DNA of 64,000 bases from G965205525 sp965205525 (GCA_965205525.1 OZ242171.1:496001-560000), one strand, 5' to 3'; positions 18,770 through 28,464 are shown, counted from the first letter of the stretch. Translations and numbers: made by a program. Notes: generated from the sequence alone by a model not told the origin.

Positions 18770-19131
18770 ATCCGGTTACTACTCTCGGACGAAACGGCAT
18801 CCAGGACTGGCTCATTCAGCGCCTCAGTGCCGTGGTGCTGCTGGCTTACTTTCTGTTTCTGACAGTATTTTTTCTCACCCATCCTGCGCCGTCTTTTACC
18901 GAGTGGCAGGGGCTGTTTCATGCCCCTTGGATGCGTTTTTTCAGCACCTTGGCACTGCTGTCCCTCGCGTTGCACGCTTGGATCGGCCTGTGGTCTGTCA
19001 CCACTGATTATCTGACCGAGCGCACACTGGGCCACCGCGCCACGGTGCTGCGCCTCTCGGTTCAATTCGGTATAGCTCTCCTGCTGCTCGCCTATTTGGG
19101 GCTGGGCCTTAGCACACTTTGGGGTATATAG
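18763..19131 (+). CDS. sdhD: Succinate dehydrogenase membrane anchor subunit
   Basis: Second hydrophobic anchor of complex II, 122 residues with three predicted membrane helices. The conserved LHAWIGLWSVTTDY segment contains the SdhD pattern H-x3-G-x6-DY, used for haem and quinone binding. The ATG lies inside the sdhC stop (ATGGTAA), indicating coupled translation. Confidence 0.92.
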   Translation: MVNPVTTLGRNGIQDWLIQRLSAVVLLAYFLFLTVFFLTHPAPSFTEWQGLFHAPWMRFFSTLALLSLALHAWIGLWSVTTDYLTERTLGHRATVLRLSVQFGIALLLLAYLGLGLSTLWGI

Positions 19132-19140
19132 ACTAAGCTC

Positions 19141-20913
19141 ATGGCACAGATTCGCACCATGGATTTTGACAGCATCATCGTCGGCGGCGGTGGAGCAGGG
19201 ATGCAGGCCGCATTGCAGCTGTCCCGCTCCGGCTTTCGCACCGCGGTGCTGTCCAAGGTATTCCCCACCCGCTCTCACACAGTTTCCGCCCAGGGCGGGA
19301 TTACCTGCGCCATCGCCAGTGCCGACCCCGAGGACGACTGGCGCTGGCATATGTACGACACGGTCAAAGGCTCCGACTATATTGGCGACCAGGATGCAAT
19401 TGAATACATGTGCAGTGCCGGCCCCCAAACCGTGTTTGAGCTGGAGCATATGGGCATGCCTTTTTCCCGCACAGAAAATGGCCGCATTTACCAGCGACCC
19501 TTCGGCGGGCAATCAAAGGATTTTGGCCGAGGCGGGCAGGCGGCTCGCACCTGTGCTGCCGCGGATCGCACCGGTCATGCCCTGCTGCACACCCTGTACC
19601 AGAACAATTTGAAAAACCAGGCCGTATTCCTGAACGAGTGGTACGTGGTGGATCTGGTGCTGAACCAGCAAAATGCCGTGACTGGCGTAATTGCCATCTG
19701 CATAGAAAGCGGTGAGACGGTGTATGTGAAGTCCCGTGCCACGGTGCTCGCCACCGGTGGTGCGGGGCGCATTTACGCCTCTACCACCAATGCCCATATC
19801 AACACCGGCGACGGGGTGGCGATGGCGCTGCGGGCGGATTTGCCCGTGCAGGATATGGAGATGTGGCAGTTTCATCCCACCGGCATTTACGGCGCCGGTG
19901 TGCTGGTAACCGAGGGCTGCCGCGGAGAGGGGGGCTACCTGATCAACAGTAACGGCGAGCGTTTCATGGAGCGCTATGCTCCTAACGCCAAGGACCTCGC
20001 TGGTCGCGATGTGGTCGCCCGCTCCATAATGCTGGAGATCATGGAAAAGCGAGGCTGCGGCGAAAAGGCAGATCATGTGCTCCTGAAGCTGGATCACTTG
20101 GGTGAAGAGGTGCTAAACAGCCGCCTGCCCGGCATCTGCGAGCTGTCCCGCACCTTTGCCCACGTGGACCCCGTGCGGGAGCCGGTCCCTGTCGTTCCCA
20201 CTTGCCACTACATGATGGGGGGGATTCCCACCGACATCCATGGCCGTGCCCTGCATCAGGATGCTGCCGGCAGTTTTACAGCGGTTGAGGGCCTGTACGC
20301 CTGCGGCGAGGCTGCCTGCGTTTCGGTGCACGGCGCCAACCGCTTAGGCGGGAACTCTTTGCTTGACCTGATAGTTTTCGGCCGCTCCACCGGCCTATTC
20401 ATTGAAACTGCCCTGCAAAGCGGCATCAGCCTGCAGGCAAGCTCCGCTAGCGACTTGGAAAAAGGCCATGCCCGTCTGCAGAGATTGGAGCAGGGCACTG
20501 GCGGCAAGAGTGCGCCGGCACTGCGTCGCGAGTTGCAGGAGATCATGCAGAAAAGCTTCGGCGTATTTCGCAGCGGGAATCTCATGCGCGAGGGAGTGGC
20601 CAAGCTGTCCGCCCTCAGAGAGCAGGTTGAAAACGTGGCGCTGCCGGACAAAAGCGCTCCCTTCAACACTGCCCGCATAGATGCCTTGGAGCTGCAGAAC
20701 CTGTTTGAAGTGGCAGAGGCGACCGCGATTGCAGCGGAAGCCCGCACCGAAAGCCGCGGTGCCCACGCACGGGATGATTTCAAAGAGCGGGACGATGAAA
20801 ACTGGCTGTGCCACTCCTTGTACCTGCGCGATGGCAGGCAGGTTGAGAAACGTGTTGTAAATTTTGCTCCGCAGAGCGTAGACGCATTCCAGCCTACAGT
20901 GCGCAGTTACTAA
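19141..20913 (+). CDS. sdhA: Succinate dehydrogenase flavoprotein subunit
   Basis: Oxidises succinate to fumarate with covalently bound FAD on the cytoplasmic face of complex II. The 590 residues are the family length. Visible motifs are the FAD dinucleotide fold IIVGGGGAGMQAA, the flavinylation segment RSHTVSAQGG with its FAD-linked His, the substrate-site region QFHPTGIYG and GANRLGGNSLLDL. ATG 19141 lies nine bases after sdhD; ATG 19159 is an alternative. No strong Shine-Dalgarno sequence is visible, so translation may be coupled to sdhD. Confidence 0.97.
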   Translation: MAQIRTMDFDSIIVGGGGAGMQAALQLSRSGFRTAVLSKVFPTRSHTVSAQGGITCAIASADPEDDWRWHMYDTVKGSDYIGDQDAIEYMCSAGPQTVFELEHMGMPFSRTENGRIYQRPFGGQSKDFGRGGQAARTCAAADRTGHALLHTLYQNNLKNQAVFLNEWYVVDLVLNQQNAVTGVIAICIESGETVYVKSRATVLATGGAGRIYASTTNAHINTGDGVAMALRADLPVQDMEMWQFHPTGIYGAGVLVTEGCRGEGGYLINSNGERFMERYAPNAKDLAGRDVVARSIMLEIMEKRGCGEKADHVLLKLDHLGEEVLNSRLPGICELSRTFAHVDPVREPVPVVPTCHYMMGGIPTDIHGRALHQDAAGSFTAVEGLYACGEAACVSVHGANRLGGNSLLDLIVFGRSTGLFIETALQSGISLQASSASDLEKGHARLQRLEQGTGGKSAPALRRELQEIMQKSFGVFRSGNLMREGVAKLSALREQVENVALPDKSAPFNTARIDALELQNLFEVAEATAIAAEARTESRGAHARDDFKERDDENWLCHSLYLRDGRQVEKRVVNFAPQSVDAFQPTVRSY

Positions 20914-20939
20914 ACCCCCGAGTACAGGAGACCGCCATC

Positions 20940-21644
20940 ATGCTGCAAGTTAGTATTTACCGCTACCATCCGGAGCAGGACCAAGAGCCCCGCATGCAGG
21001 ACTATGCTTTTGACACCGGCGACCGGGACATGATGGTGCTAGACGTGCTGGAGGCCCTGCGGGAGCAAGATCCCACTTTGGGCTACCGGCGTTCCTGTCG
21101 CGAGGGGGTGTGCGGTTCCGACGGCATCAATATGAATGGCAAAAATGGCCTTGCCTGCATCACGCCGCTATCGGAGACAGTGCGGAAAGATCGTCTGGTG
21201 CTGCGCCCGCTTCCGGGACTGCCGGTCATTCGTGACTTGGTGGTGGATATGACGCAGTTTTACCGGCAATACGAGAAGATCAAGCCTTGGCTGGAGAACG
21301 ACGAGCCCCCGCCGGCCATTGAACGCCTGCAGTCCCCCGAAGATCGTGAAAAACTGGATGGCCTTTATGAATGTATTCTCTGCGCTTGCTGTTCCACCAA
21401 CTGTCCTTCTTTCTGGTGGAACCCGGATCGTTTTGTCGGTCCTGCCGGTCTGCTGCAGTCCTATCGCTTCTTGGTGGACAGCCGCGATACCGCCACCGAG
21501 GAGCGCCTCGCTGACTTGGAAGATCCCTTCAGTGTCTTTCGCTGCCACAGTATTCAGAACTGTGTATCCGTGTGTCCGAAGGGTCTTAACCCGACCCGTG
21601 CCATCGGTCGTATTCGGGAAATGCTGATCGCTCGCGCCACGTAG
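20940..21644 (+). CDS. sdhB: Succinate dehydrogenase iron-sulfur subunit
   Basis: Transfers electrons from SdhA FAD to ubiquinone. The 234-residue protein has the [2Fe-2S] cluster motif SCREGVCGSDG with a later Cys in LACITP, and the [4Fe-4S]/[3Fe-4S] motifs CILCACCSTNCP and CHSIQNCVSVCPKGLNP. CAGGAG about ten bases before the ATG is a good ribosome-binding site. A hairpin spanning the stop codon separates it from sucA. Confidence 0.97.
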   Translation: MLQVSIYRYHPEQDQEPRMQDYAFDTGDRDMMVLDVLEALREQDPTLGYRRSCREGVCGSDGINMNGKNGLACITPLSETVRKDRLVLRPLPGLPVIRDLVVDMTQFYRQYEKIKPWLENDEPPPAIERLQSPEDREKLDGLYECILCACCSTNCPSFWWNPDRFVGPAGLLQSYRFLVDSRDTATEERLADLEDPFSVFRCHSIQNCVSVCPKGLNPTRAIGRIREMLIARAT

Positions 21645-21655
21645 CCTTGGTGGCG
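21635..21655 (+). other. Hairpin over the sdhB stop codon
   Basis: CGCCAC and GTGGCG form a six-pair stem around a nine-base loop that contains the sdhB TAG. There is no T-run. It could be an RNA processing or stability element between sdhCDAB and sucAB, but this is inferred from position. Confidence 0.3.
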
Positions 21656-21673
21656 GGCAGGTAGCTTGAGAAA

Positions 21674-24523
21674 ATGAGCCGGGAAGGCGTGCAGCATTGG
21701 CGCGCTGACTCTCATTTTTTTGGCGGGAGCATGGCTTGGGCGGAGTCCCTGTACGAAAAATGGCTTGAGGATCCCCAGACGGTTCCGGAGGATTGGGGCC
21801 GCTGCTTTGCCGGCCTGCCCAAAGTCAATGGTTCCGGACCCGAGGTCTCCCATTCCCAGCTCTGCCGGGAGTTCATCCAGCTGACAGCCGAGCGCCGCCC
21901 CAGCAGCGCCCGCCGGGCACCTGCCCCCAGCGCCGCCTCTTTCCATGCGGACAGGCAGATGCAGCTTATCCGCCTAGTGGATGCCTACCGGCAGTGGGGG
22001 CACCGGCGGGCGCTGCTGGACCCTCTGAAGCAGAGTGCACCGCTTTCACTGGCGGTCTTAGAGCCCGAGCACCACGGGCTCAGCGAGGCGGACATGAACG
22101 CCGCCTTTGACGCCAGCATCCTGTTCAGTTCTATGGGCCGGGCGCCGTTGCGGGAAATCTTGGCTTTTCTCAAGGATACCTACTGCCGCTCCATCGGCGC
22201 GGAATTCATGCATATCAGCGATGCCGGCGAGCGGCAGTGGATCATGCGGCATCTGGAGCAGGCTCGGGGCTTGCCCCAGTGCACCCACGCCGAGCAGGTG
22301 CATCTGCTGGAGCGGATCATCGCCGCCGAGGGCTGGGAAAAGCACTTGGGTGCACGCTACCCGGGCACCAAGCGTTTCGGTCTTGAGGGGGCAGAATGCT
22401 TGGTCCCCATGCTGGATGAGATCATCCAGCGCGCCGGGACAAAGGGCGTGGTGGAGGCGGTGCTCGGCATGGCGCACCGGGGACGGCTCAACGTGCTGGT
22501 CAATATTCTCGGCAAGAATCCCGCCGATTTATTTGAAGAATTTGAAGGCGCGAGTGCCGATGCAGAGCACTCCGGGGATGTTAAGTACCACCAGGGATTT
22601 TCATCCAATGTCCTGACCGCAGGGGGTGAGCTCCACTTGGCACTGGCCTTTAATCCCTCTCATCTGGAGATCGTGGCACCGGTAGTGGAGGGCTCTGTGC
22701 GGGCGCGGCAGGACCGGCGCCGGGATGTTCATCGCACCAGGGTGGTGCCCATTATCATCCATGGGGATGCTGCCATTGCCGGCCAGGGGGTGGCGATGGA
22801 GACCCTGCAGATGTCCCGCACCCGGGCCTATCACACCGGGGGCACCGTGCACATTGTCATCAACAACCAGATCGGCTTCACCACTGCCCGGGCAGATGAC
22901 ATGCGCTCTGCCGATTACTGCACCGACATTGCCAAGATGATCCAGGCACCGGTGTTCCATATCAACGGCGATGACCCGGAGGCAGTGCTCTTTGCCTCTC
23001 GCATCGCCTTGGATTATCGCCAGCGCTTTCACAAGGATGTCATGCTGGAGCTGGTCTGCTACCGGCGGCGCGGCCACAGCGAGGCGGACGAGCCGGCCAT
23101 GACTCAGCCGGAGATGTACCGCCGCATCCGTCATCATCCCACCGTGTGCACCCTGTATGCTCGCAAGCTTGCCGCCACCGGCATTCTCAGCGAGCAGGAC
23201 AGCGCGGTTATGAAGCGGGAATACCGGGAAGACTTAGAGGAGGGGCGGCATGTGGTCAAGAGCCTGGTGCGGGAGCCCGACACCAGCCTCTTTGTGGACT
23301 GGAGCCCTCACTTGGGGCGTGGCTGGGATGAGCCTTGCAACACCGGTATATCGCCGGAAAATGTGCACCGCTTAGCGGCGAAGCTGCACACTATTCCCGG
23401 CGACTTTCGCCTGCACCGCCAGGTGGCGAAGGTGCTGGATGAGCGTTTTCAGATGGCCTGCGGCAAGATGCCCATCAACTGGGGATGCGCGGAAATTATG
23501 GCCTACGCCAGCCTGCTGGACGCGGGGCATTCGGTGCGCTTGGTCGGTCAAGATGTGGAGCGCGGCACCTTTGCCCATCGCCACGCTGTGCTGCACGATC
23601 AGGAGGAGGGCAGAGAGCACGTGCCTCTGGCTGGCATCTGTGAGGCGGGTGCCCAATTTCACCTGTACAACTCCCTGCTGTCGGAGATGGCATCGGTGGG
23701 ATTTGAATACGGCTACGCGGCCACCTCTCCTGGCATGCTGGTGGTTTGGGAGGCGCAGTTCGGCGATTTTGTTAACAATGCCCAAGTGGTCATAGATCAA
23801 TTTCTCAGCAGCGGCGAAGACAAGTGGGGGCGTTTGTGTGGCCTGACACTGCTATTGCCCCACGGCTACGAGGGGCAGGGGCCGGAGCATTCCTCGGCCC
23901 GCCTTGAGCGCTTTTTGCAGTTATGCGGCGGACAGAACATGCAGGTGTGCATGCCCACCACCCCGGCCCAGATATTTCATCTTCTGCGCCGGCAGGTGCT
24001 GCGCCCCCTGCGCAAGCCCCTGGTGGTGATGACGCCAAAGAGCCTGCTGCGTCACCGAGAAGCGGTTTCCACCATTGAAGACTTGGCAGACAGTGCCTTC
24101 CGGCCGGTGCAGGGGGAAATGGACACTCAAGATGCCGCCAAAGTGCGCCGGATGCTGCTGTGCAGCGGCAAGGTGTACTATGACCTGAGGCAGGCGCGGC
24201 GGCGGGCGGGTCGCGAAGATATTGCCATCGTGCGCTTAGAGCAGCTATACCCCTTTCCCGCGGTGGAGCTGGCCCATGCTATCGCCTCCTTTGCTGGCAT
24301 TAAAGAGGTAGTCTGGTGTCAGGAGGAGCCGCGCAATCAGGGGGCCTGGTACACCACCCGCCACCGCATACGGCGTGTTTTGGATATTTTTGATCTGCAG
24401 ATAAAATTAGGCTACGCGGGGCGGGATGCCGCGGCGGCACCCGCGGGGGGCTATGCCGACCTGCACATTCGTCAGCAGCAGGATCTCGTTGACCACGCAA
24501 TTCATGGGCATGTAGAAGCATGA
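21674..24523 (+). CDS. sucA: 2-oxoglutarate dehydrogenase E1 component
   Basis: Thiamine-diphosphate enzyme that decarboxylates 2-oxoglutarate and passes succinyl to the lipoyl group of SucB. The protein of 949 residues matches the family length. Motifs include MAHRGRLNVLVNILGK, GDVKYHQGFSS, the substrate/TPP region FNPSHLEIVAPVVEGSVRAR and HGDAAIAGQG...NNQIGF for TPP and magnesium. The C-terminal transketolase-like half has WEAQFGDFVNNAQ and LLPHGYEGQGPEHSSAR. The gene lies 29 bases after sdhB and overlaps sucB by four bases (ATGA). Confidence 0.97.
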   Translation: MSREGVQHWRADSHFFGGSMAWAESLYEKWLEDPQTVPEDWGRCFAGLPKVNGSGPEVSHSQLCREFIQLTAERRPSSARRAPAPSAASFHADRQMQLIRLVDAYRQWGHRRALLDPLKQSAPLSLAVLEPEHHGLSEADMNAAFDASILFSSMGRAPLREILAFLKDTYCRSIGAEFMHISDAGERQWIMRHLEQARGLPQCTHAEQVHLLERIIAAEGWEKHLGARYPGTKRFGLEGAECLVPMLDEIIQRAGTKGVVEAVLGMAHRGRLNVLVNILGKNPADLFEEFEGASADAEHSGDVKYHQGFSSNVLTAGGELHLALAFNPSHLEIVAPVVEGSVRARQDRRRDVHRTRVVPIIIHGDAAIAGQGVAMETLQMSRTRAYHTGGTVHIVINNQIGFTTARADDMRSADYCTDIAKMIQAPVFHINGDDPEAVLFASRIALDYRQRFHKDVMLELVCYRRRGHSEADEPAMTQPEMYRRIRHHPTVCTLYARKLAATGILSEQDSAVMKREYREDLEEGRHVVKSLVREPDTSLFVDWSPHLGRGWDEPCNTGISPENVHRLAAKLHTIPGDFRLHRQVAKVLDERFQMACGKMPINWGCAEIMAYASLLDAGHSVRLVGQDVERGTFAHRHAVLHDQEEGREHVPLAGICEAGAQFHLYNSLLSEMASVGFEYGYAATSPGMLVVWEAQFGDFVNNAQVVIDQFLSSGEDKWGRLCGLTLLLPHGYEGQGPEHSSARLERFLQLCGGQNMQVCMPTTPAQIFHLLRRQVLRPLRKPLVVMTPKSLLRHREAVSTIEDLADSAFRPVQGEMDTQDAAKVRRMLLCSGKVYYDLRQARRRAGREDIAIVRLEQLYPFPAVELAHAIASFAGIKEVVWCQEEPRNQGAWYTTRHRIRRVLDIFDLQIKLGYAGRDAAAAPAGGYADLHIRQQQDLVDHAIHGHVEA

Positions 24524-25788
24524 TAAAGGAAATAAAAACCCCCAAGTTTCAGGAGTCCATATCAGAGGGCACAGTTGCCTCCTGGCATCGGAAGGTCGGC
24601 GAGCAGGTGAGCAGGGATACCCCCTTGGTGGAGATTGAGACCGACAAAGTGATGCTGGAGGTGGTCGCCCCCGCCGCCGGCTGCCTGGTGGAGATTCTCC
24701 GGCAGGATGGAGAGGTCGTGCAGGGCGGGGATTTGCTTGCCCGCTTTGAAACGGTGCCCGATTCTGAAGTCCGGCAGACCGAAGATGCCGGAGCTGCGAC
24801 TGCCCTTAAAAAATCTTCCGGCGCTCCCCCTGAAGACTTGCCTCCTGCCGAGATGCCGGCCCCCGCACCTGCCGCTGCTTCGGAATTCGCGATGGGCGCC
24901 TCGGTGCGCCGGCTGGTGGCGAAGCACGGCTTGGACCCGGCTCGCATCCCCGCCACTGGCCGCGGGGGACGGCTCATCAAGGCGGATGTGCTTGCGTACA
25001 TCAAGAAAGCTGCCCCCGATGCCGCCGAGACAGCCCCCGCTGGGGGGGACGAGAGGGGCGAGGAGCGGCCGGAAAAGCGGGTGCCGATGAGCCGCTTGCA
25101 GGCGCGCATCGCCGAGCGCATGCTGGCAACTGCCCAGAGAACTGCCATGCTGACTACCTTCAGCGAGGTGGACATGAGAAGGGTGGTGGAAATGCGCAGG
25201 CAGTGCCAGGAGGCATTCCAGGAGGTCCATGGCATTAAGCTCGGCATCATGTCCTTCTTCGTCCAGGCGGCGGTTGCCGCCCTGCGGCAATTCCCCGTGC
25301 TGAATGCATCTTTAGAGGGGGATGAGATCATTTACCACGGCTACTTTGATATCGGCGTGGCAGTGGCCACAGAGCGGGGCCTGGTAGTCCCGGTGCTGCG
25401 GGATGCGGACGCTCTGGACTTGGCGGGCACCGAGCGCGCTATCGCCGACTTCGCTGGTCGCGCCCGGGAGGGCAAGCTGCGCTTAGAGGAGATCCAGGGG
25501 GGCACCTTCACTATCAGCAACGGCGGTGTTTTCGGCTCTATGATGTCAACGCCGATCCTCAACCCGCCCCAGAGCGGAATTCTTGGCATCCATGCCATTC
25601 GCGAGCGGCCGGTGGCGGTTGATGGCCGGGTAAAGATCCGGCCGATGATGTACCTTGCCCTGAGCTATGACCATCGCCTGGTGGACGGTCGGAATGCGGT
25701 GCAGTTCCTGGCCGCAATACGAGATTTTATTGAAGAGCCTGCACGGCTTTTGCTGAAATTAGGGGGGCGGGATAATGGCGGATTATGA
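24520..25788 (+). CDS. sucB: Dihydrolipoyl succinyltransferase (E2 of 2-oxoglutarate dehydrogenase)
   Basis: Forms the core of the complex and moves the succinyl group to CoA. Domain order in the 422 residues: an N-terminal lipoyl domain with Lys43 in ETDKVMLEV, a Pro/Ala-rich linker, an E3-binding domain (SVRRLVAKHGLDPARI...GRGGRLIKADV, about 127-165), then the catalytic acyltransferase domain with SYDHRLVDGR bearing the catalytic His. The start overlaps sucA and the end overlaps lpd by 14 bases, so the three subunits are translationally coupled. Confidence 0.96.
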   Translation: MIKEIKTPKFQESISEGTVASWHRKVGEQVSRDTPLVEIETDKVMLEVVAPAAGCLVEILRQDGEVVQGGDLLARFETVPDSEVRQTEDAGAATALKKSSGAPPEDLPPAEMPAPAPAAASEFAMGASVRRLVAKHGLDPARIPATGRGGRLIKADVLAYIKKAAPDAAETAPAGGDERGEERPEKRVPMSRLQARIAERMLATAQRTAMLTTFSEVDMRRVVEMRRQCQEAFQEVHGIKLGIMSFFVQAAVAALRQFPVLNASLEGDEIIYHGYFDIGVAVATERGLVVPVLRDADALDLAGTERAIADFAGRAREGKLRLEEIQGGTFTISNGGVFGSMMSTPILNPPQSGILGIHAIRERPVAVDGRVKIRPMMYLALSYDHRLVDGRNAVQFLAAIRDFIEEPARLLLKLGGRDNGGL

Positions 25789-27214
25789 TGTGATCGTAAT
25801 CGGCGCAGGTCCGGGGGGCTATGTGGCCGCCATTCGCTGTGCCCAGCTGGGCTTGAAAACCGCCTGTGCGGACCGCTGGTGCGACGACGGGGGCAAGCCT
25901 GTGTATGGCGGCACCTGCTTGAACGTGGGCTGCATCCCCTCCAAGGCTCTCCTGGACAGCTCTCATCACTTTGCTGCCGCCGACAGCCTTGCCGAGCACG
26001 GCGTTCTCTCCAATCCGCCCAAGCTGGATCTGGAGGCCATGATGGTGCGCAAGGGAAAAGTTGTGCAGCAGCTGACCGGCGGCATTGCCGGTCTGTTCCG
26101 CTCTTTCGGCGTCACCCCCCTGTCCGGCTCGGCTCGTCTCCTGGCCGAGCGCAGGGTGGAGATCACGGAGGAGGGCGGTGCGCCTCAAACCCTGCAGGCA
26201 GACCATGTCATTCTGGCGCCGGGTTCGGTCCCCGCAGAGATCCCCGCCATCCCCCTGCACGGCGATGTGATCACAGATTCCACTGGCGCACTGAGTTTTG
26301 ACAGCCTGCCAAAGCGTCTGGCCATCATCGGCGCCGGTGTGATCGGCCTTGAGCTGGGCAGCGTCTGGAGCCGCCTCGGCTCGGAGGTGATTCTGCTGGA
26401 GGCTTTGCCGGATTTTTTGCCGGCTGCCGATGCCCAGGCGGCGCGGGAGGCCCAGAAGATTTTCGCCGCTCAGGGGCTGGACATTCGCTTGAACTGCCGT
26501 GTCACCGCTGCTGTCCCAGGTAAAAAGGGCGTGAAGACCACTTGGCAGCAGGGAGACGAGGAGCACCGAGAGATTTTTGATCGCCTGGTGGTGGCTGTGG
26601 GGCGCCGTCCCGCCACCGAAACCCTGCTCGCGCCGGACAGCGGCGTGCGCTTGAACGAGAAGGGCTTTATTGAAGTGAATGAGTTCTGCGAGACGGGGGT
26701 GCCCGGCGTGACTGCAGTCGGTGATGCCGTGCGTGGGCCCATGCTGGCCCACAAAGCCTCGGAGGAGGGCATGATGGTCGCCGAGCGCATCGTCGGCAAG
26801 AAGGCTGAAGTCAACTACAGCTGCGTCCCCTCCGTGATCTATACCCACCCCGAGGTGGCCTGGGTCGGCCGCAGCGAGCAGGCCTTGAAGGCGGAGGGAG
26901 TGGAGTACAAGAGCGGAGTATTCCCCTTTGCTGCCAGCGGCCGGGCACTGGCAGCCGGGGAGCCGGCGGGCCTGGTGAAGATGCTGGCGGATGCCGAGAC
27001 CGACCGCATACTGGGCTGCCATATTATCGGCCCCAATGCCTCCGACCTGGTGCAGCAGATTGTCATCGCCATGGAATTCAGCGCCAGCGCAGAGGACATC
27101 GCCCTGACCGTATTTTCCCATCCCGCCTATTCCGAGGCAGTGCACGAAGCCGCCCTGGCCGTGGATGGCCGGGCCATTCACATGGCGCCGAAAAAAAGCC
27201 GCCGCCGCGGCTAG
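25775..27214 (+). CDS. lpd: Dihydrolipoamide dehydrogenase (E3)
   Basis: FAD enzyme that reoxidises lipoyl groups using NAD+. The 479-residue protein has the FAD motif VIGAGPGGYVAA, the redox disulfide GGTCLNVGCIPSK (Cys48, Cys53), the NAD fold IIGAGVIGLELGSVW, the second FAD segment VTAVGDAV and the C-terminal HPAYSE with the catalytic His-Glu pair. Its place behind sucB, like Pseudomonas lpdG, points to a role in the 2-oxoglutarate complex, though sharing with pyruvate dehydrogenase is common. Confidence 0.96.
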   Translation: MADYDVIVIGAGPGGYVAAIRCAQLGLKTACADRWCDDGGKPVYGGTCLNVGCIPSKALLDSSHHFAAADSLAEHGVLSNPPKLDLEAMMVRKGKVVQQLTGGIAGLFRSFGVTPLSGSARLLAERRVEITEEGGAPQTLQADHVILAPGSVPAEIPAIPLHGDVITDSTGALSFDSLPKRLAIIGAGVIGLELGSVWSRLGSEVILLEALPDFLPAADAQAAREAQKIFAAQGLDIRLNCRVTAAVPGKKGVKTTWQQGDEEHREIFDRLVVAVGRRPATETLLAPDSGVRLNEKGFIEVNEFCETGVPGVTAVGDAVRGPMLAHKASEEGMMVAERIVGKKAEVNYSCVPSVIYTHPEVAWVGRSEQALKAEGVEYKSGVFPFAASGRALAAGEPAGLVKMLADAETDRILGCHIIGPNASDLVQQIVIAMEFSASAEDIALTVFSHPAYSEAVHEAALAVDGRAIHMAPKKSRRRG

Positions 27215-27223
27215 CCCCTTCCT

Positions 27224-27808
27224 TTGCAGCTGCTGATTGCCGCCTACCGGCGGGTTGAGCGCCTTGCGGCCCATGCCCATGCAGAGGCGTGGCTCTTGGC
27301 GGTTTCATTCACGGAGGCGATATTCCTGCCGGTGCCGCCGGATGTCATGCTGATCCCTATGACCACGGCGCACCCGGCCCGCTGGCTGCGCTACGCAGTC
27401 GTCGCCACCTTGGCATCGGCCCTCGGTGCACTGAGCTGCTATGCCCTGGGGCACTTCGCTTTTGAATTCCTGCAGCCTTGGCTCATCGCAAGGGAAGGCT
27501 GGCACGAGGATTTTCTCAAGGTGCAGCAGTGGCTTACCAGGTGGCAGGTCTGGGTGGTGCTGGTCGCCGGCTTTACGCCGCTGCCCTACAAGCTGGCCAC
27601 TTTCACCGCCGGCACCATGAGCCTGCCCCTCCTGCCCTTCGTGCTCGCCTCCCTCGCCGCCCGTGGGCTGCGTTTTAGCATGGTGACGGCGACCATGCGC
27701 TTCCTTGCGCCGCAACTGGCGAAGCAGCTGCTAGCACGCACCGAGATCTTGCTTTTGGGCCTGGTGCTGGCTCTTTTGGCCGCACTGCTGCTGTACTTTC
27801 TGCTCTGA
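27224..27808 (+). CDS. DedA/YqaA-like inner-membrane protein
   Basis: A 194-residue protein with about four or five hydrophobic segments. The pattern FTEAIFLPVPPDVMLIPM near the N-terminus, then ALGALSCYALGHF and LVAGFTPLPYKLATFTAGTMSLP, is typical of the DedA/SNARE-associated (VTT domain) family, subfamily YqaA. DedA proteins act in lipid and membrane homeostasis. The only start compatible with the full domain is TTG at 27224, nine bases after lpd, with no obvious ribosome-binding site. It is probably the last gene of the sdh-suc operon. Confidence 0.75.
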   Translation: MQLLIAAYRRVERLAAHAHAEAWLLAVSFTEAIFLPVPPDVMLIPMTTAHPARWLRYAVVATLASALGALSCYALGHFAFEFLQPWLIAREGWHEDFLKVQQWLTRWQVWVVLVAGFTPLPYKLATFTAGTMSLPLLPFVLASLAARGLRFSMVTATMRFLAPQLAKQLLARTEILLLGLVLALLAALLLYFLL

Positions 27809-27834
27809 CCAAGCGGGCCCGCCCGCCCTGCTTT

Positions 27835-28053
27835 CTATTGTTTATAGGCCCGCAGAGCGACAAATTCCAAGGTTTTCTCCAGTACATAATCCGGGTATTC
27901 ATGCAGGCCTTCTTTCACAAAAGTAAAACCGCCATCTTCCACTTTCGGCACCCACATGCGGATGCGAAATTTTCCGTTTTCTGCTTCTATGACATGCTCT
28001 GTCGGTTTTAGTCCTTCTTCCTCTAGCCTATTTTTAAATTCTTTCTCGTTCAT
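27835..28053 (-). CDS. Small acidic protein of unknown function (72 aa)
   Basis: Translation from ATG 28053 gives MNEKEFKNRLEEEGLKP at the N-terminus; a TTG eight codons upstream is the less likely start. The product is charged and soluble, with a central beta-like stretch (GKFRIRMWVPKV) and no cysteines, signal or membrane segment. Amino-acid composition is protein-like, unlike the shadows of nearby genes. It is convergent with the DedA-like gene, with 26 bases between the stops. I do not recognise a family. Confidence 0.6.
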   Translation of the reverse strand: MNEKEFKNRLEEEGLKPTEHVIEAENGKFRIRMWVPKVEDGGFTFVKEGLHEYPDYVLEKTLEFVALRAYKQ

Positions 28054-28464
28054 TATCTGCACCCCAGCCCAGTACAATAATTTTCTGGCAGCAGAGCAGA
28101 AGTTTTGCTGCTTTTCTCTTTGTCAGTGCATGTCTGCTTGTCTCTTGCTTTCTTCATCGCTTACCCGTTAGAAGGCCCGCCCTTGGGACAAATTGTGCAG
28201 CAGACGCATACTAGTCAGCATTGTAATTTTGTCAAGCGACGAGAAAAAATGGCTTCCCCCATGCCTTCAGTCTCAGTTCCTCTGCTTTGCACAGAATGTC
28301 CTGGCCCCTCGGTTTCGGTGCGCTTTTGCGTGCTTTAAGCCTTAAGTTTTTCCTGCAGCGGGGGAGCCCAATCTGTACCGGGAGTTCATTCTCCGCCGTC
28401 GGGCACTCTCTAAACAGGCGCTTTTTCCATCCTTGCATCGGCCTAGGTATATAATCTCGGGAGC
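28054..28464. other. 411-bp gap between the small unknown gene and sucC
   Basis: It contains a -10 box very close to sucC (28450-28455). Further upstream is AT-rich sequence around 28080-28230 with no frame that looks coding. No terminator or RNA gene was recognised. It separates sucCD transcription from the sdh-sucAB-lpd operon. Confidence 0.5.
28450..28455 (+). promoter_or_regulatory. -10 box immediately before sucC
   Basis: A perfect TATAAT ends nine bases before the sucC ATG (28465). A start 6-8 bases downstream would give an mRNA with almost no leader. No well-spaced -35 box is visible; TTGCAT at 28433 is only 11 bases away. Confidence 0.5.

Noticed and set aside
25727..27280. 517-codon minus-strand frame antisense to lpd
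   Set aside because: lpd is unmistakable on the plus strand; the antisense product is His/Gly/Gln-rich, typical of GC-rich shadows.
28105..28338. 77-codon plus frame upstream of sucC
   Set aside because: TTG start without ribosome-binding site, mixed composition with a chance hydrophobic start, no homology recognised.
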